A DNA stretch of 64,000 bases from Nepenthes gracilis (lineage: Eukaryota > Streptophyta > Magnoliopsida > Caryophyllales > Nepenthaceae), in assembly GCA_033239525.1 (NCBI GenBank), contig BSYO01000006.1, positions 13,531,319 through 13,595,318 of the forward strand, written 5' to 3'. Of this stretch, positions 23,940-34,352 are shown piece by piece. The notes under the pieces are model-generated. The model did not search any database and was not told where the DNA came from. It worked only from the letters and a program-made list of their open reading frames with translations. The position numbers and the translations under genes are program-made. How positions within the stretch are numbered: the first letter of the stretch is position 1; each line of letters begins with the position of its first letter.

Positions 23940-24777
23940 CCAAATCCTAGTCTCGAGTTGTTCAGGGTAAGAGTAACATTTCTTTTTCTCCTCTCAAATA
24001 TTTTCCTCCTCATTTTGTGGTTGGAGTCAAAACTCCTATGTCTCCTCTGGCTGAGATTATTCAGCAGTGTGATGATTTTTGGGGTTCCACATTGGTGGGT
24101 TTTTTCTATGAAAAACCACTTCATTTCCTGGCAGTCAATTCCATTGCTCAGAAAATATGGGCTAGATATGGGCTATGTCATGTTGCTGCAAATGATAAGG
24201 GCCTTTTCTTCTTTCGTTTTGGTTTTGATGCTCAATTGGAGGCCTGTTTGGCTAATGGCCCCTGGGCCTTTAGAAGGAAATCCATTTTCCTCAAGAGAAT
24301 GGCTTTGGATCAGGATTCCCTTAAGTCTTTCCCTGTATGGATTTCTTTGGTAAATGTTCCAATTGAATATTGGACACCCTTAAGACTAAGATGGACTGCC
24401 AGTAGGATTGGTAAACCTATTCAACTTGATCCTAGCATTGCTAGGATGGACCGTGTGTAAGATGCCAAAATTTGTATTGAGGTGGGTAGGGGTGATCCTC
24501 TCCTTGAAAAAATTCATTTAATGTCTGGTGTTGCTATGTCTTCCACGGTTGTTGAGGTTGTGGTTGTCTATCATTGGAAGCTCGGGCCGCCGTGGTTTTG
24601 CCAACTCGAGTGCAATGACCGGGTCATTGGTTTGAAGGTGCAGATCATAAGCCCGAGGGCCCGGCTCCCGGTGTCAAGGGGGCCGAGAGGGACTCCTCCC
24701 CGAACTCCTTTTCATCAACTCATTGCCGTGAAGCTTAGGCCTCGTATCGGGTTGGCAAAGGGGAATATCAGATGATC
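23940..24777 (+). pseudogene. ORF1 with well-preserved DUF4283 domain
   Basis: One frame runs with a single internal stop (24458-24460). In order: SPLKYFPPHFVVG, DDFWGSTLVGFFYEKPLHFL, AQKIWARYGLCHVAAND, GLFFFRFGFDAQLEACL, ANGPWAFRRKSIFLKRM, FPVWISLVNVPIEYWTPL, IGKPIQLDPSIARMDRV, then the stop, then AKICIEVGRGDPLLEKIHLM and VVVVYHWK. This is the best copy for defining the ORF1 core. A basic, low-complexity linker follows. One stop and upstream frameshifts make it a pseudogene. Confidence 0.85.
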
Positions 24778-25239
24778 CTATTTCTCTGTGAGCTCATGGT
24801 TCCAAAGATCTCGGGATATCTGGGTGGCTGAGGAGCCTTCAACTATTTGGGAGTTGGCTCGATTGGCTCAAGGCCACTAGCTTTGCCCTCGTGAAATCTC
24901 AACCTGGGAGGGATTTGCCTATCATCTTCCCGGATGACAATTATTATGGTTTTCTTTTTAGCTCATTTGCTGCTATGTCTCTAGGCTGCCGGTTTTGGTT
25001 GTTACCTTTTGGTTTGGAATCCTACTGTGCAAGTAGAAGAAAAAAAAAATTATTGCATGATCTGGTCTCTACAGGAGGTGAAAGCTGCTGGAGGTGCTCG
25101 GATGGTGTGGACTATACTGTTGGAGCAGATATGGCCTCTGTAGGTTTCTGGGATGGCTTCTCTACATCTCGCTGTTGTTTTGGGTAGGTTTATATTCCTT
25201 TGTTAGCTTTTTTTTCTGATGTTGCATGATCGGTTCAGC
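24778..25239 (+). other. T/G-rich 3' region of the outer element, left part
   Basis: Non-coding, with short frames only. It ends at the left TSD of the next element (25240-25255) and continues at 42089. Confidence 0.5.
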
Positions 25240-25306
25240 GGCTTCGAGACAGGTCAATTTTCAAAATCGCCCCGCCAGAGATTTTGAATCCTCGGCTCAG
25301 ACGGCC

Positions 25307-26640
25307 ATGGCCGCCACTCCGAGCCCCCTCGGGTCCCCTCTCGTGCTCGACTCCTCGTCTCCACCGTGCCTCTCTCTCCACAGTTCCCGCACTTTCGGGA
25401 CCCTTTTCCCGTCCCGAAAGGCTGACTCGGGCGAAGCAAAACCTAAAGATTCCCGTCGCCGCTCCGATGGTCCCGCGCTAAACACCACTCGGCAGGGCCG
25501 ACGTCCGTCCGTAAGTGATTGCCTCGAGGCTCGTAATGAGCTGAAATTCTTCCCCGTGGCCGGCGGTGCCGATTTGTCCATCATTTCTCCTCCGCGAGGT
25601 CATCAACCAAGGCCTTTCATTTTGGGGCTATACTGCTCGGCTATTTCGTGACTCTCCTCACTATTTGGCGGTCAAAGCCATAGCTAACAAGATTTGGGCC
25701 CGATTCTACCTCACGACACCGCTGAAACGGTTGGCTATTTCTTCTTCCGATTCTCATCGATGGAGATGTTGAGAAATGTCTCAAAGCCGGTCCTCTCATC
25801 ATGGTCGGGAAGGCAATCTTCCTTAAACGCTGGACGCCAGGTATGATTCTTAATAAGGATGATCATAAACGCTTCCCATTTGATCAAACTTTTCAATCAA
25901 GCCGATTGAGTATCGGGACCCATGTCACCTCACCGGGTGGCTAGTGCTGTTGGTATTCCTCTCCGCCGACTTCGACGGCCAAAGATGGAGAACATCTCTC
26001 TTCACAAGAATTTGCGTTGAAGTGGGTATCGGCGGCCCTTCCCAAAAAGTCTCACCATTAAAGCTTGCCACGATCTGGCCCCCATTATGCGAAGGTGGAG
26101 TATAGTCATGACTCATCGTGTGTGTAGTCGTCAGCTTTTGTTGGGTCATGATGAAGCTCAATGCCCTCCCCCTGGCTGCTAAACTCCTCCAATGTATCTC
26201 ACATTCCAAATCTCCCATCTCTCGCCAGGGAAAAAGTCCCATTGGGTCTCACCGCTCCGCCCGAGCTCTCGACCGATGGTCAGGTGCCAAATCTGATGAT
26301 GATGTCTCCCTCCCCACATCCATCCGCTGCCGTTGATGGCATTAGTGGATGTTACGATAGTCGCTCCCTATCAGCCGTGGTCGACTCTCAAACCATTCCT
26401 CGGTGTGCCGCCAACCTGAACCTAGATCCCCATAATCCCGATCTGTGTCCTGTGTTCACGACCTTTCGCCTCGCTCCCTATCAAGCTTTGCCTCTAGCCC
26501 CTCGTCAATGGCCCATGTCTTCGCAGCTCTCTCGCAACCTTGGGCAACACCGGCGCTGTCAAAGCCGGGCTGGTTGCTTGGATGGCCTCACCGGTGAGCA
26601 TCTTAATGAATCGATGTCAGGTTTTGGCCCATGCTGACTC
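25307..26640 (+). pseudogene. ORF1 of the ORF1-only LINE, decayed
   Basis: It starts at ATG 25307 with a proline/serine-rich, then basic leader (SRKADSGEAK, SRRRSDGP). The DUF4283 core appears in shifted frames: LKFFPVAGGADL, SFWGYTARLFRDSPHYLAVK, AIANKIWARF, SSDSHRWRC and TRICVEVGIGGPSQKVSPLK. It resembles the ORF1 at 28390-30356 most closely (both have HYLAVKAIANK). Several frameshifts and stops. Confidence 0.75.
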
Positions 26641-28287
26641 AAACCCCCCAATTCAATCTCTCGAATTATAAACAAGTATGGTTTGGCCTCTTCTAAGAAT
26701 GGCGGAACTCGCCTCGCATCTCGAAGTCTCAGATCGGGCCGGTCATTGACTATTCTAAAGAGAAATTTCTTAATGTAAATGAGGCGATGGCTTGGAGTGT
26801 GATACGTGGAAGCTCACAGATCTCTGAAAAGAAACAATCCAAAATCCAAGGCATCACCTCGCTCTTAGGGTTGTGCTGTCATGATGTTATGCCGTTTTGT
26901 ATGGTCAGCAAATAAATCCAGCTTTTTTACTTCACCGGTTTTTTGTGTCAGCCTTTTGTATATTTTGGCTTCTGCTTATGTAGTGAGATGTGTCAATCCC
27001 ACCGCAGTCCTAACCCGTCAGCCGGATTAGTTGAGCCGCAATTTTGCCTTGAAGGATTGTTTGAATTGGGTTCTGATTATGCCTGACTTTGCATACTGAA
27101 TGTTGAGATTTGGTGATGCTGATTTTAGGCCCCTGGGTGGTTACAGCTCTTGGTGTCTTTGATTTCTATTTTGCTATGCAAAGGCTGCAAGGAACGCATT
27201 TTTTTATCCTCGTTGCCCGGCAAGTAATTGAGTTGCAACTCTTGGTATCGATGTTCGCCTATTTTTGCATTTTCAGTCTTTTGGATCTGTGGCTGGTATT
27301 AATTGCTGATATTGGATTGGCATGGAGATGGGGCTTCACTCAGCTGGTATACTGGCTGTATATGAACTGCTCTTATAGCTCTTACTACTCAATAGTTGGG
27401 CCTAATGAGGCTTCAATTGTCTAATGTGGTGGGCTCCAACATCTACTGATGTTGGATGACAGCAGCTGATGAATGAGATTGGCTTTTCTGTTTGATGCTG
27501 GGGAATGGAGACTGCTCTTGTTGCAGGGTTGGCCGCAACATGTGCCCATTTCTTCGGCGGGTGTGATCTTGTACTCCTGGGATCCTCATCTACCTCCACC
27601 ATCAGATCTTGTGAGGGATTCTATTATGGTGATGAAGTCATCTCAAGGTGATGTAGTCATGGCTCATTGGCCTTTCCTTCGCTTTGTCAGAGAAAGAGCT
27701 TTTCGAGGAGCCGCCGGGTTCTTTCTCATGGGTTACAACTTGATTCTTGGATGATCTTCTATTGCTGAGAATTGCTGCATACGTTGCCATTATGCCTATA
27801 CTGAGCAACTTCCTTGCTCTGATGATTTGATGATTTGTTATGATTTATTTTTTTTAAAATGGCTGATGCTGGTTTGGTTGATGTAGCATTGCTTCTCCAT
27901 TTGTTTGCTGAGCTGGTCTTTGCTTCTGCTGGCACCTGCTGTTGGTCTTTCCTTGCTGAGGTGATTTGGATCATGGAAGCTGGTGGTCTTGGTATTTAGG
28001 TCTCCATGTGGATGTTGATTTCTTTTCTTTGTGAAGAAAAATACCGCCTTGTCCCATGCTGATGGCCGATGCTCCTAACGCTAGAAGTGGAAAACAGCCG
28101 TTGCATCCCCTCGTTGCTTGCCGATTAGCGCTTTGCTCGCTGATCGCTGATGTGTCGATGCTGTCTCACGGGTCCTCGGTGGCATCGGTCTTCGCCCTAT
28201 GCTGCAAGGTGCCACCTGGCCGGTGCCTTCGCTGGTGTGCGCTGCCTTGTCACGATGCATTTAATCAAGTCACGAGTATGCTCTAAT
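26641..28287 (+). other. T/G-rich 3' region
   Basis: A 1.65-kb stretch with few C and A bases, no conserved reading frame and no hairpin. It belongs to the ORF1-only LINE and is cut at 28288 by the left TSD of the next insertion. Confidence 0.55.
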
Positions 28288-28389
28288 GTTTATTTGGCAT
28301 GCACAATAAGGAATTCCACTCTAGAGAGAGAAGCTCGCTTCTTCTCTATGATTTCAAAATTCGATTTGAATTTTGAACTTTGCCTCAAG

Positions 28390-30356
28390 TCTCTTTCACG
28401 CCCTCATCCGCCGCCGCGATTTTGAATTCCGCCACCGGCTGCCACGGCCGCCCACCTCGAGCCTCTTCTCTGGTCTCTCTCCGGGCCGCCCTTTCCTCGC
28501 CCTCATCATCTCCAAGGGCTTCGAGGCCTCGTCTCCATCTTCTACCATCCTGCTTGCTGTGGCGACTAACCCTAAAGGTTTCGATTTTGAACTCCGTCGG
28601 CACGACGGCCACCGCATCTTCTAGCCGGGCTGAAGTCAGGCGCAAAGATAGTCGTCCGGAGCGATTGAGCTAAAATTCTTCCCTGCCGGTGGTCGAGGGT
28701 GGTTCTCCGCCCATTATCTCCCTCCGCCGGGTTACTCGAACAAGGTCGAGCTTCGCCGCTTTCTCCTTATTTGGCTACTTCTGTGACTTCTCCCACTACT
28801 TGGCGGTCAAAGCCATTGCAAACAAGCTTTGGGGGCAGATTCTCCGGTCACACATACGGCCGGCAATGAAGACGGGTACTTCTTCTTCCGGTTCTCTTTG
28901 CAGGAGATGGTAAATAAATGTCTTATGGCTGGCCCCCGACTATGGTCAAAGGCTATCTTCCTCAAATGCTGGAAGCCGGGGATGTCTCTTCTAAAGGACG
29001 AACAAAAAAACGATTTCCCATTTGGATTGTTACCTCAATCGGCCGATTGAGTATTGACCCAAAATGACTTAGTTGGGCGGCTAGTGCTGTGGGCATTCCT
29101 ATCCAACTCGACTGACTGAACGTATGGGAGAATATCTCCTTCGCGCAGTTTGTGTGGAAGTGGGGTGAAGCCGATTAGCCATTTCCCAAAAGCTTCACCA
29201 TTAAAGCCAGCCATGATTCGGCCTCACCAGGTTAATGTGGAGTATAGTCAAGTGCCTATCCTGCAACATGCATAGCCCTGTCGGGGGCATGAAGGAGTTC
29301 AATGTCGCCCCAAGGATGCTAAGGCTCCTCCTGGTAAGTCCTGCCCAAACCTTCCAGCTTCCGCCTCTCCGTTAAGACTCCGAGGCCTCAATGCCATGTC
29401 CCGGGCTCGAGGGTGTTCCCCACCCAATCTTGATGCCTGTGATGGTTGCAGTAGAGGAGTGGGTGGTAGTTATTCTCACCCCACCCCGTACCTGTAGTAA
29501 ATGACTTAAAGATTCCTTCGCCATGCCATGGGCTCGAGTGCCGACAATGGTCCCACTTCCGTGGTTGACAAGGGCTTAAATCATTTGGATTCCCATGAAT
29601 CCAATCGCCACAACCGAGCCCTGAATTGTGAACATCGTGTGAGTGGTTCCCCTTCGGGGGTGGCTGGTTTCCTCAAGCACCCCCGACGCACGCTATTCAG
29701 ACCCCACCCTACCGGGGTCGAATCCCAAGCCTCTCCGTCCATTAACTGCTGGGAAATTGGAATCCACCGAGGAGTTTGGAAGGCTCGGGAACTTTGAAGG
29801 GCATCTCGATATGGATCTTAAGCTCCATCCTCCGCTTTGAGTCATTGGATGAATCTGGCCTGGCCGGGTTCTCTCTCCCGGCCTCCTCGACAATGCCCCG
29901 ACTACTTTGGGATCCGGGGAAAATTGGCGATCCAATCCCATCCGCTAAGGTGGCATCTTGGCCTATTCCCCGCCAATTGGATTTGGCTGCCTCCGCATCC
30001 TCACTGCCGATAATGCACACCAAGTGTGCTCCTATGGTGTCCTCCGATGTCCGATGACTTCCATCATCCTCGATGAAGGGCTCGCCTCAACTCACCTCCG
30101 CTTCCGGGATCGGTCATCACGACTGACTTGGATGAGTTTTTGCTTACTCCGTCCTCTATTAAGAGGATATCTCTCAAATACTCCTCTAACTCCCTTTGGT
30201 TGATGAATTACCGGGTACAAAATCTGAATGGAAGTTTTATAAGTCTAGAAAAAGAAAAATCAGCCTCTCGTAAATCCAGGTGCCTTTCAGATCCTGTGGA
30301 GCACGCCGCCGGCACACTTTTGTCTCGGTTCTCGCCGATGGGACCATATTTTTGAT
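28390..30356 (+). pseudogene. ORF1 of the complete ORF1-only LINE, decayed
   Basis: Frames give a proline/arginine-rich leader (28373-28673), LFGYFCDFSHYLAVKAIANK and YFFFRFSLQEM (28689-29050), then linker pieces. LTPSSIKRISLKYSS (about 30128-30190) parallels LTPSSIMRLSSKYSL at about 42710-42750. A basic KEKSASRKSR stretch sits near 30250. The C-terminal domain found elsewhere is barely recognisable (SRFSPMG near 30330). Confidence 0.65.
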
Positions 30357-31780
30357 TTTTTTGTCTGGGTCTTGATCCTCGATCTAGGATTTGACTTTGA
30401 GGTTTTGGTACTCACCAAGCAAATATATCCCGTCTCCCGGGTGAATTTTTGGAAAGTTGCCTATGTTGGGGTCGGGGTTCTAATTTTCTTTCCGACTGAG
30501 GTATGTACCGGTGAATAATCTCGACGGTTTAAGCCTCGGTGGATATCCATTGTCGTCGCTGGGTTCTCGTGTGGCTTCGCGCATTGAATTGGTTGCAGTC
30601 CGGGATTGGGAGTGGTTCTCCCTATCCTTGGATTTCTCCCCGAGTTAATTGTTGTCAGAATTGCATCAAAGTAGAGTCAAAGGGCCTCGCTGATGTGGTA
30701 TAGCTGGGACGGGTCATGCTGAATTGATGCATCCTGGAAGTCTTTCTCGTGGGATCGAGATGCAAATTGACTTGGCCGGTCTTGGAGCCTTGGAGATATT
30801 TGTCAGGTGTAGGCTTTTGCTGATTGTGCATTTTGCCCGCATTGGCACGATTCCGCTCGCATACAAAGTTAATTTGTCAGTTTGGAATCTCACCGCCGCG
30901 TGAATTCGAGCATTCCGCTTTCTTCAATCCGTTCTGGCTTGGAATTCATTGCCGTTGAATTTGCTTTATAGCCGATGTGCGTTATGCTGAATACTTGGTC
31001 ACTTGGAGCCGAGCAAAGTGGGTTTGAAGTCAGCCATGTTTGTCGGTTTGTTCGATCACTTTATTGATCTTGGCACGGCCTTTGTCTTGCGGTGGATTTC
31101 ACTGTGGGTTTGAAATTCTATCTTGATGATGGGCATGCTCATCAGTCCGGGCGATGTCTCTGAGCGGATGTGCAAACCGGCTATACAAGTTCTTTTTAAG
31201 CCGTAATGAATCATGGCCGGGCGAGGAAAGTGTGCAACTGGTTTCGCCTCTTTGCTCCCTGTATGGTTTGAAGTGGCCTGACGGTTCTTCACTCTTTTTG
31301 TTCCCCGGTTTGGTGCTGGATCGAATCATAGCCGACGTGGGAATGAGTTTTCCAGTTCAGCTCTATATTTTCATAGTTTTGCCGAATGGAATCATCGCCG
31401 ATTTCATTTCGCTTGTAGTTTATTTGCACCGGGTCAATCGCCGAATGGTTTTGATTATTGGCGCAACTGCTTTTTTGCTCCAATTGTTCTCGGTTTGAAT
31501 TTTTGATGATTCCGGCTGGCTTCGACGCTGGCTTGGTCTCTACCAGTTTGCCGGGCGGACCGGGTTGTTAATGTTATGCCCTTTGCTGCCGGGTGATGCA
31601 ACGGCGCTTGAGTGATGGTTGCTGGTTTCATCTTTGCTTTTGTCAAGACGTGGAGCTGGATTTAAGTGTATTGCCTAAATTGGCTTGTTTTGTTGTTTTG
31701 GAATTGCTTTATTAAAGTTAGAGTAGTTTATTTGTACTGCACGAATATCAGCATTTTTGTCTTTCTGTTGGTATTCTCGT
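30357..31780 (+). other. T/G-rich 3' region
   Basis: 1.4 kb without a recognisable coding frame on either strand. It leads into the CTCGGGGCATACC box at about 31793 and the 3' hairpin. The 114-codon frame at 31154-31498 is hydrophobic but unsupported and not shared with other copies. Confidence 0.55.
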
Positions 31781-31789
31781 TTTATCTGA

Positions 31790-31916
31790 GTGCTCGGGGC
31801 ATACCCTAGCAGTTATGGCTTATCCCCTAGTCGGAAAAACACTAGGTGATAAATCATTACTTGTATATTTTTTTTTCTCCCTATAATCCAAATCACTTAC
31901 TTACCAAAAAAAAAAA
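31790..31916 (+). other. LINE 3' hairpin and poly(A) tail
   Basis: CTCGGGGCATACCC, then the stem TTATCCCCTAGT (about 31819-31830) facing ACTAGGTGATAAAT across the loop CGGAAAAAC, then CTCCCTATAATCC, CACTTACTTACC and an 11-nt A-run. The A/T change in CTAGT/ACTAG relative to CAAGT/ACTTG keeps pairing on both sides. Confidence 0.85.
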
Positions 31917-31971
31917 GTTTATTTGGCATGCTTGGAGGAGGAATGGCAGAATTTCCAGGACCATGCTTATG

Positions 31972-32004
31972 CTGATGTTTCTTACTTACCAAAAAAAAAA
32001 AAAA
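31972..32004 (+). mobile_element. 33-bp micro-insertion consisting only of a LINE tail
   Basis: CTGATGTTT + CTTACTTACC + 14 A, flanked by TGCTTATG at 31964-31971 and 32005-32012 (9 bp if the shared A is counted). It lies in the T/G-rich region of the ORF1-only LINE. I read it as an extremely 5'-truncated insertion. Confidence 0.8.
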
Positions 32005-32248
32005 TGCTTATGGCCGAAGGGCCGACCGATGGGAACTCCTGACTCAAGCAAAGGCTGCTTTTTTTATGGCGTTGGGGCGACGGGCATGATGCAGTAGCCT
32101 ATTGCTTCCTGCTGTTGGAAAACTTAGGGTGCATGTAGGTTGTGGGCAACTTAGGGTGCATGGTAAGGAGCCGAGCGTCGTACTGTTCATCTTCTCTTTG
32201 GTTTTTGAATCCCGTCTAACCCGCCTTCCTTCCTCCTCGGCGGCGCCC

Positions 32249-34340
32249 ATGGCGTCGGCCGCATCCTCTCGCCTCCTCCCCCGGTTTTCGTCATTCCTCT
32301 CTCTCCAGTCCCCACTCCTTTCCCATCCTCGTCCGATTCGGTTGCTCTCCTCCCACGCCCTGCCACTCCGTGGCCCCACGCATCATCCAACCTGGCCTCC
32401 TCTTCACCTCCCTATTCTCACCCGTCCGACCACGAATTCCTCTATCAGTCGCCTCTCGCCGTCGCCGGGCTAGGCGTCGTTTCCGGTCATCTTTCCCCCC
32501 TTTCACAGCCCATCTGACTTCTACTGAGCCTTCCACTTCCCCCTCCTCTCCTCCCTCCCCCCCGTCCTCCATAATTCGGGGGTCCAGCAACCCACCCTTT
32601 CCTCGACGTCCTCGGAGGCTCCCGAGGTATCACGAGTCTCTCGGGGTCGGTGGGCCGATTTTGCCGAACTCCCCGTGTCTTGCGCCTCTTTCCCATCGCG
32701 TGCTCTCTCGTCTCGGGCGCCCGATTCTCGGCGGGGGTGGGGTTGCTCTCCTCTCAACTCTCTCCCCCAATCCTGTGGGTCCTCTGCTTTGCTCCTCGGC
32801 TTCACCTTCCGGTATGCTGTTCGGGGCAGATGGTTTGATGCGTAATGCTTATTTGAATTCTCCTCTGTTGCCACTTCCCAGCCTGTAGGTTTCTGCCCTT
32901 CCAGATCCTGAACCTGCCCGGCTGCTTGAGGTGGACTCCCCGCGGCCTTGTGGCCCTGTTTTGCCAAATGCAGAGGCGCCCTGCTTTGCTGGAGCTCCTA
33001 CATCCAGCCCGTCTGCCTCTTCATGGGCCTCCATTGTTGAGAAAAGAGCAATTGGAGGTAAGTGCTCTCTAAAATTCTTTCCTCCGAACATTTCCGATTT
33101 GAATAATATCATTTTATCCCCCCCTCCTGAGGTAACCAAACAGGGTGATGACATGTGGGGTCCAACCCTTGTTGGTTATTTTATAGGCAATCCTGTTCAT
33201 TTTAATGTGGTGAACTATATCACTAAGAAAATTTAGAAACGATTGACTTACTACATGTGGCTGGCAACGAATCGGGTTTCTTTTTCTTTCGCTTCTTCAA
33301 GTTCCATGCTTCGAGAATTGTTTGGCTTCGCCCATGGACGATAGTCAGACACCCTTTTTATCTTAAAAATGGTGGCCAGTATGATTTTAGCCCCCGTGAG
33401 GAACACAAATTCTTTTCCTACCGGATCACCATCTCCGGATCCCGTTGAATATTGACCCCGCTAGGTTTAAGCCGGATTGCAAAGTGCGGTCGGCAAACCT
33501 CTGCTTTTAGATCCAGCTATCAAAAGCTTGAGCGGTTAGGATTCCTAGGGTTTGTGTTGAATTGGGGGTCAACGCCCTAGACCGGCCGCCAGAAGATTCG
33601 ACTAGTGGTCGGCCCGAGAGCTAAATGATTACCTCGAAATCAAAATTGAGTACCATCATATACCGACAACGCCAGGCGTTCCCGACACGCGTAGGGGGTT
33701 AAGAATCACCCAACCAAAGCTTCTTCCCCCTGCTGGAGGTCCCCTCCCATATTTCTGCCTCCTCCGTTCCTTCTAGGCTGTCTCCCGCATCAAAACTCCC
33801 CAACGATTTCAATGCTGGGCCCAGCTATCACCCACAAGGCCTTAACGACCTCCAACTCGCTCAAGGCCTTACAAGTGAATGACACTCGATGAATTGTCGA
33901 TCAGCCCGATCTCGAGCTCATCTCGCAATGCCCTCCATTTGTGTACAAGACCTCCTCCTGGGCCAAAGTTGGGCTCGCCCGATACGGTGCACCTCATGGC
34001 CTCGGCTGACCCCACTCCGCTTATTGCCTCTGCCGTTGTCGGCTCATCCATATGTTTTTCCCACTCATCTCTCCCCCCAGGCCCTAATAGTCCAATCCGG
34101 TGTTCGGAGCACCCCGGTCCCCTCCCTTTGAAGCTTGAAAGTGCTTCCTCCGATCCCGGATCTTTTGGTACTATTAATTCCTGCACTTCCACCACCCCTG
34201 TCCCTCTGCCTGGTACATCTTCATTGGCGGGTCCTGCTGTTTGTCAAACAAAAGGTGGTCTTTCATCCAGAAATGGGGACTGGGTTTCTTCTTGTAGAAA
34301 GAAAAAATCTCGGGGGGTTAGTATTCCTTCCCCCCCCACT
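32249..34340 (+). pseudogene. ORF1 of the autonomous LINE
   Basis: The start at ATG 32249 (GGCGCCCATGGCGTCG) gives a proline/serine/arginine-rich leader. The core is SWASIVEKRAIGGKCSLKFF, PPPEVTKQGDDMWGPTLVGY and FNVVNYITKK (32931-33236), then SGFFFFRFFKFHASR (33257 onward) and KPLLLDPAIKSLSG-like pieces in shifted frames. The C-terminal part is open for about 150 codons (33879-34340) and ends in SSRNGDWVSSCRKKKSRG, a basic tail. Frameshifts separate these blocks. Confidence 0.8.
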
Positions 34341-34352
34341 CAATCGTATCCA

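Larger units (their letters stand above)
28303..31916 (+). mobile_element. ORF1-only LINE, complete, 3.61 kb
   Basis: A perfect 15-bp TSD, GTTTATTTGGCATGC, lies at 28288-28302 and 31917-31931. 5' hairpin AGAGAGAAGCTCGCTTCTTCTCT at about 28323-28346, then AAATTT-rich sequence, decayed ORF1 to about 30356, T/G-rich region to about 31780, hairpin and tail to 31916. No endonuclease, RT or zf-RVT sequence was seen in either strand. This is the clearest evidence that the RT-less form transposed as a unit. Confidence 0.9.

Noticed and set aside
32102..32888. Proline/serine/arginine-rich frames on both strands as separate genes
   Set aside because: They are the GC-rich leader of ORF1 and its shadows. 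Only the plus strand connects to the DUF4283 core at 32931 onward.
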